Shown here: positions 48,584-50,682 of the stretch, piece after piece | Numbering within the stretch: position 1 is the stretch's first letter | Layout of the letters: the number at the start of each line of letters is the position of its first letter | IMG/VR virus record: IMGVR_UViG_3300042402_007908 | Span: 1-50,682 of that record | Reading direction: 5' to 3' (one strand) | Length of the DNA: 50,682 nucleotides | DNA from: a virus | The notes under the pieces: model-generated | Told to the model about the DNA's origin: nothing | Database searches by the model: none | What the model saw: the letters and a program-made list of their open reading frames with translations, nothing else | Translations under genes and position numbers: made by a program

Positions 48584-49921
48584 ATGGCAACCGCAGCAAT
48601 GATTTGGCCGCTGGCCCAGGCGTATGCCCGGCAAGGATACGCCGTGCGCCGTGCCGGATGGGACAACCCGCTGGTGCCGGTGAACACGCCCGCTCCAACT
48701 GGAAACCACCTGCGCTGGATTTCCTACCACAACGCCCTTTTCTACACGGCGTATCAGGAACGCGGCGTGGACTACCTTGGCAACCGCGTGATCCGGCCGA
48801 CGCTCAATCTGGATTTCACCGCCGCCGATTTTCTGGCCGCCGACTGGACGGTGCTGCCGCCGGGTTGCAGCGGTGGCACCCCTCCCGTTTCCATCCCGGG
48901 CCTACAGAGCGGGCAGCTTGTCTGGAATCAGGAAGGCCATTACCCGTATCCGGTGGAAGGCTCGGAGACGCCGTCGATTGATCCGGCATTCCCAAACATC
49001 GCTTTCGGCGAATGCCCGACGACCGATCCGACGAATCCGACATCCCCCACTGATCCGACCAACCCGGAGCCTCCGCCGGTTTTTCCGACCGATCCGCTGC
49101 CACAGCCCGAAACCGGGGAGCCGCCAGCCGTGCCCGACAGCCCGCCACCTCCCATGCCATCGGGCGGCGGCGGTGGCGGTGGCGGCGGGAGCGGCGGCGG
49201 AAGCTCTAACAACAATCCGCGCCGCCCGAAACCCAAGCCCGCGGCCGCCGCGTTGACCGTCACCATTGATCCCGAGCTGGTGGATTGCCTCACGGGTGAA
49301 ACCGCAAAAGAGGTCAGCGTGTCGGTGCGCTATGAACTCGGTGCCGAGCCGACGCCGGACGCCGCAGGCTTGTATTGGATCACCATTACCTGCAACGGAC
49401 AGGTCCACCGCGATTCCATCGAACCGGGAGACACGGGCCTGCACGTCTTCCAAGTGATGGTCATTCCCGGCAAGACCGAGATTACCGTTCAGGGCACCGC
49501 CTACCTGCCCGTGCGCCGCCTGACCTCGCGCGCCAACCTGGTGGCCGGGCCGATTGATCGCTGCCGGGGATATTATGTCAGCGTCGTCTGCGCATCCTGC
49601 CATTCGGATCACGCCCGCCTGACCGTCACAGGCCCCGGAGTGAGTTACAGCGCGTGCCATGGCGTGGGGGATGTGACCATTGCCGACACGCTCTCCGCAG
49701 GAACCACGGTTGAACTCTCCTACACCGAAGGCCAGTGCGGCTACCACTGCTGCGACAACGCCATCTTCACCATCCTGCTTTCCCGCTCGGTGGAAGGGGT
49801 GAGCCCGGACGCCTTCGTGAACCTCGGAACCATCGACCTCAACAACGCCAGCGATTGCGGGCCGCGTTCCGGCACCAAGACCATCACCCAGGGCGACATT
49901 GACGCGCTCGCCGCACCGTAA
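48584..49921 (+). CDS. DUF2829-like protein with Pro/Gly-rich linker, 445 aa
   Basis: The N-terminus 'AMIWPLAQAYARQGYAVRRAGWDNPLV' resembles DUF2829/MW-type phage domains. A long proline-rich stretch (about 145-195) and a glycine-rich run (196-210) give a flexible stalk. It is followed by a Cys-containing beta domain ('RCRGYYVSVVCASCHSDHARLTVTGPG', 'CGYHCCDNAIF'). The plan suits a surface-exposed virion protein with a disulfide- or metal-stabilised tip. Function unknown. Confidence 0.6.
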   Translation: MATAAMIWPLAQAYARQGYAVRRAGWDNPLVPVNTPAPTGNHLRWISYHNALFYTAYQERGVDYLGNRVIRPTLNLDFTAADFLAADWTVLPPGCSGGTPPVSIPGLQSGQLVWNQEGHYPYPVEGSETPSIDPAFPNIAFGECPTTDPTNPTSPTDPTNPEPPPVFPTDPLPQPETGEPPAVPDSPPPPMPSGGGGGGGGGSGGGSSNNNPRRPKPKPAAAALTVTIDPELVDCLTGETAKEVSVSVRYELGAEPTPDAAGLYWITITCNGQVHRDSIEPGDTGLHVFQVMVIPGKTEITVQGTAYLPVRRLTSRANLVAGPIDRCRGYYVSVVCASCHSDHARLTVTGPGVSYSACHGVGDVTIADTLSAGTTVELSYTEGQCGYHCCDNAIFTILLSRSVEGVSPDAFVNLGTIDLNNASDCGPRSGTKTITQGDIDALAAP

Positions 49922-49925
49922 AGCC

Positions 49926-50438
49926 ATGATCGCCATACCACTCGCCACCCTGGAGCGCGTCGCCGCGCACAAACCCGCCGGATACAAGGCCGCCTGCCTC
50001 GCGGCGGGAACCGTGGAAAACGGCGTGCTGCACCTCGATGAAACGGCGTTTGCCGCGCTGCGCAACAGGTTCACCACGCCCTCGCTGGCAAAGCAGGCGC
50101 TTTCGCTCGGCAGGGCGGTGGTCAATGAATGCAGGGGCATTGCCGAAGGCGTGGAGCCGGTCAGCGATGGAGTGAAAGCCGCCCGCCTCGCCGTCTGCGC
50201 CGGATGCGAGTTTTTCATCGCCGCCGAAAACCGCTGCTCGAAGTGCGGTTGCAAGCTCGACGCCAAAGCGGCCATGCGCACCCAGTCCTGTCCGCTTGGC
50301 AAGTGGCCACAGTTGACAGCCGATCATGGCCGTGAAGCTCTACGTCAGCCTGGACCAACTTCAACTGATCGAGGGACCAGGACTCACCAATCCGGTCAGC
50401 GCCCTGCGGTTCAAACGCGGGGACGAAAGCAGGCTTGA
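49926..50438 (+). CDS. Zinc-ribbon-like phage protein, 170 aa
   Basis: A phage protein with 'GVKAARLAVCAGCEFF' and 'CSKCGCKLDAKAAMRTQSCPLGKW', giving a CxxC and CxxCxC set that fits a zinc-binding ribbon common in tail operons. The C-terminal 38 residues overlap the next gene in another frame and are Arg/Gln-rich with no family pattern. The conserved end 'CPLGKW' suggests they are an extension that arose when the original stop was lost. Confidence 0.65.
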   Translation: MIAIPLATLERVAAHKPAGYKAACLAAGTVENGVLHLDETAFAALRNRFTTPSLAKQALSLGRAVVNECRGIAEGVEPVSDGVKAARLAVCAGCEFFIAAENRCSKCGCKLDAKAAMRTQSCPLGKWPQLTADHGREALRQPGPTSTDRGTRTHQSGQRPAVQTRGRKQA

Positions 50439-50682
50439 GGTCGTTTTCCTCCGGGGCAGTCAAGCAGTGATCCTCGGCGATCCCGCGCTGCTCGCCATCC
50501 AGTTCGGTGCCAAGGAGCGCGGCAAGTTTCATGCGTCCTATCTCGTCCACGCCGCCGATTGGACCATGCCCGCCACCGGGGCAGAGCCGCCGACCTATGC
50601 CTGCGCGGCGAACTTCAACACCACCGAACTCAACTCCGCGATGGGCGTGGGCGGCGACACCGAGTTGTCAGAAATCACCCTC
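50326..50682 (+). CDS. Partial tail-tip protein, runs off the window
   Basis: The ATG at 50326 begins a frame open to the last base of the window (119 codons seen). It shows 'ALRFKRGDESRLEVVFLRGSQAVILGDPALLAIQFGAKERG', the same R-G-D ... F-x-R-G module found in the Ig-like tail gene at 47831. It overlaps the zinc-ribbon gene by 113 bases. It is a real tail-region gene of unknown full length. Confidence 0.65.
   Translation, partial: MAVKLYVSLDQLQLIEGPGLTNPVSALRFKRGDESRLEVVFLRGSQAVILGDPALLAIQFGAKERGKFHASYLVHAADWTMPATGAEPPTYACAANFNTTELNSAMGVGGDTELSEITL

Noticed and set aside
1-50682. A second variable repeat or a second template
   Set aside because: No other copy of the conserved 'GGTTTTCGTGTCGCCCGCAG' end was found by eye.
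1-50682. CRISPR array
   Set aside because: No regularly spaced identical repeats of 24-40 nt with unique spacers were seen.

Overview
The window is about 50.7 kb of a tailed-phage genome (prophage or free phage), almost all of it read on the plus strand, with high GC in most genes. The morphogenesis genes are lambda-like: GpA-type terminase, lambda-type portal, S49 capsid protease, a major capsid protein, and a G/GT tail chaperone pair with a lambda-type GGGAAAG slippery site. This points to a siphovirus. The host is probably a member of the Verrucomicrobiota or a relative. That is inferred from the secreted cargo proteins, which carry D-x-D-x-D-G-x-x-x-x-x-E-Y-x-x-G-T-N-P repeats, 'NYQGRLTDANG' domains and Ig/FGE architecture. 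No integrase or attachment site is visible.

Positions 1-2.7 kb hold regulation: an XRE regulator, an ImmA/IrrE-type metallopeptidase, a sigma-70-like factor and several strong hairpins. From 2.7 to 12.8 kb lies replication and recombination: an SSB-like protein with an acidic tip, a PD-(D/E)XK exonuclease, a Pif1-like helicase carrying a complete intein with a homing endonuclease, and a 1495-residue protein that joins an archaeo-eukaryotic primase, an SF3/D5-like ATPase and a full proofreading family A DNA polymerase. From 12.8 to 18.5 kb there are many small accessory genes, an initiator-tRNA-like sequence, a minus-strand block with an amidoligase, a 108-bp symmetric control region, and a duplicated leader with a nine-codon upstream reading frame.

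From 18.4 to 22.7 kb there is an AAA+ ATPase followed by a possible modification island: a ParB-like protein, a double-ParB-methyltransferase fusion, a HAD-like protein and a CmoA-like (carboxy-SAM synthase) protein. Packaging, lysis and head genes follow at 22.7-30.7 kb, with a free-standing HNH endonuclease behind the terminase. A cargo block of signal-peptide proteins (30.8-33.1 kb) separates the capsid gene from the head-tail connector and tail genes (33.1-41.0 kb).

A complete diversity-generating retroelement interrupts the tail operon at 41.1-44.8 kb. It contains a secreted Ig/FGE-fold target with a 128-nt variable repeat, an HRDC-domain accessory protein, a reverse transcriptase, and a template repeat overlapping the 3' end of the reverse transcriptase frame. 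All 23 differences between template and variable repeat fall on template adenines. Tail-tip or fibre genes resume at 45.1 kb and run off the end of the window.
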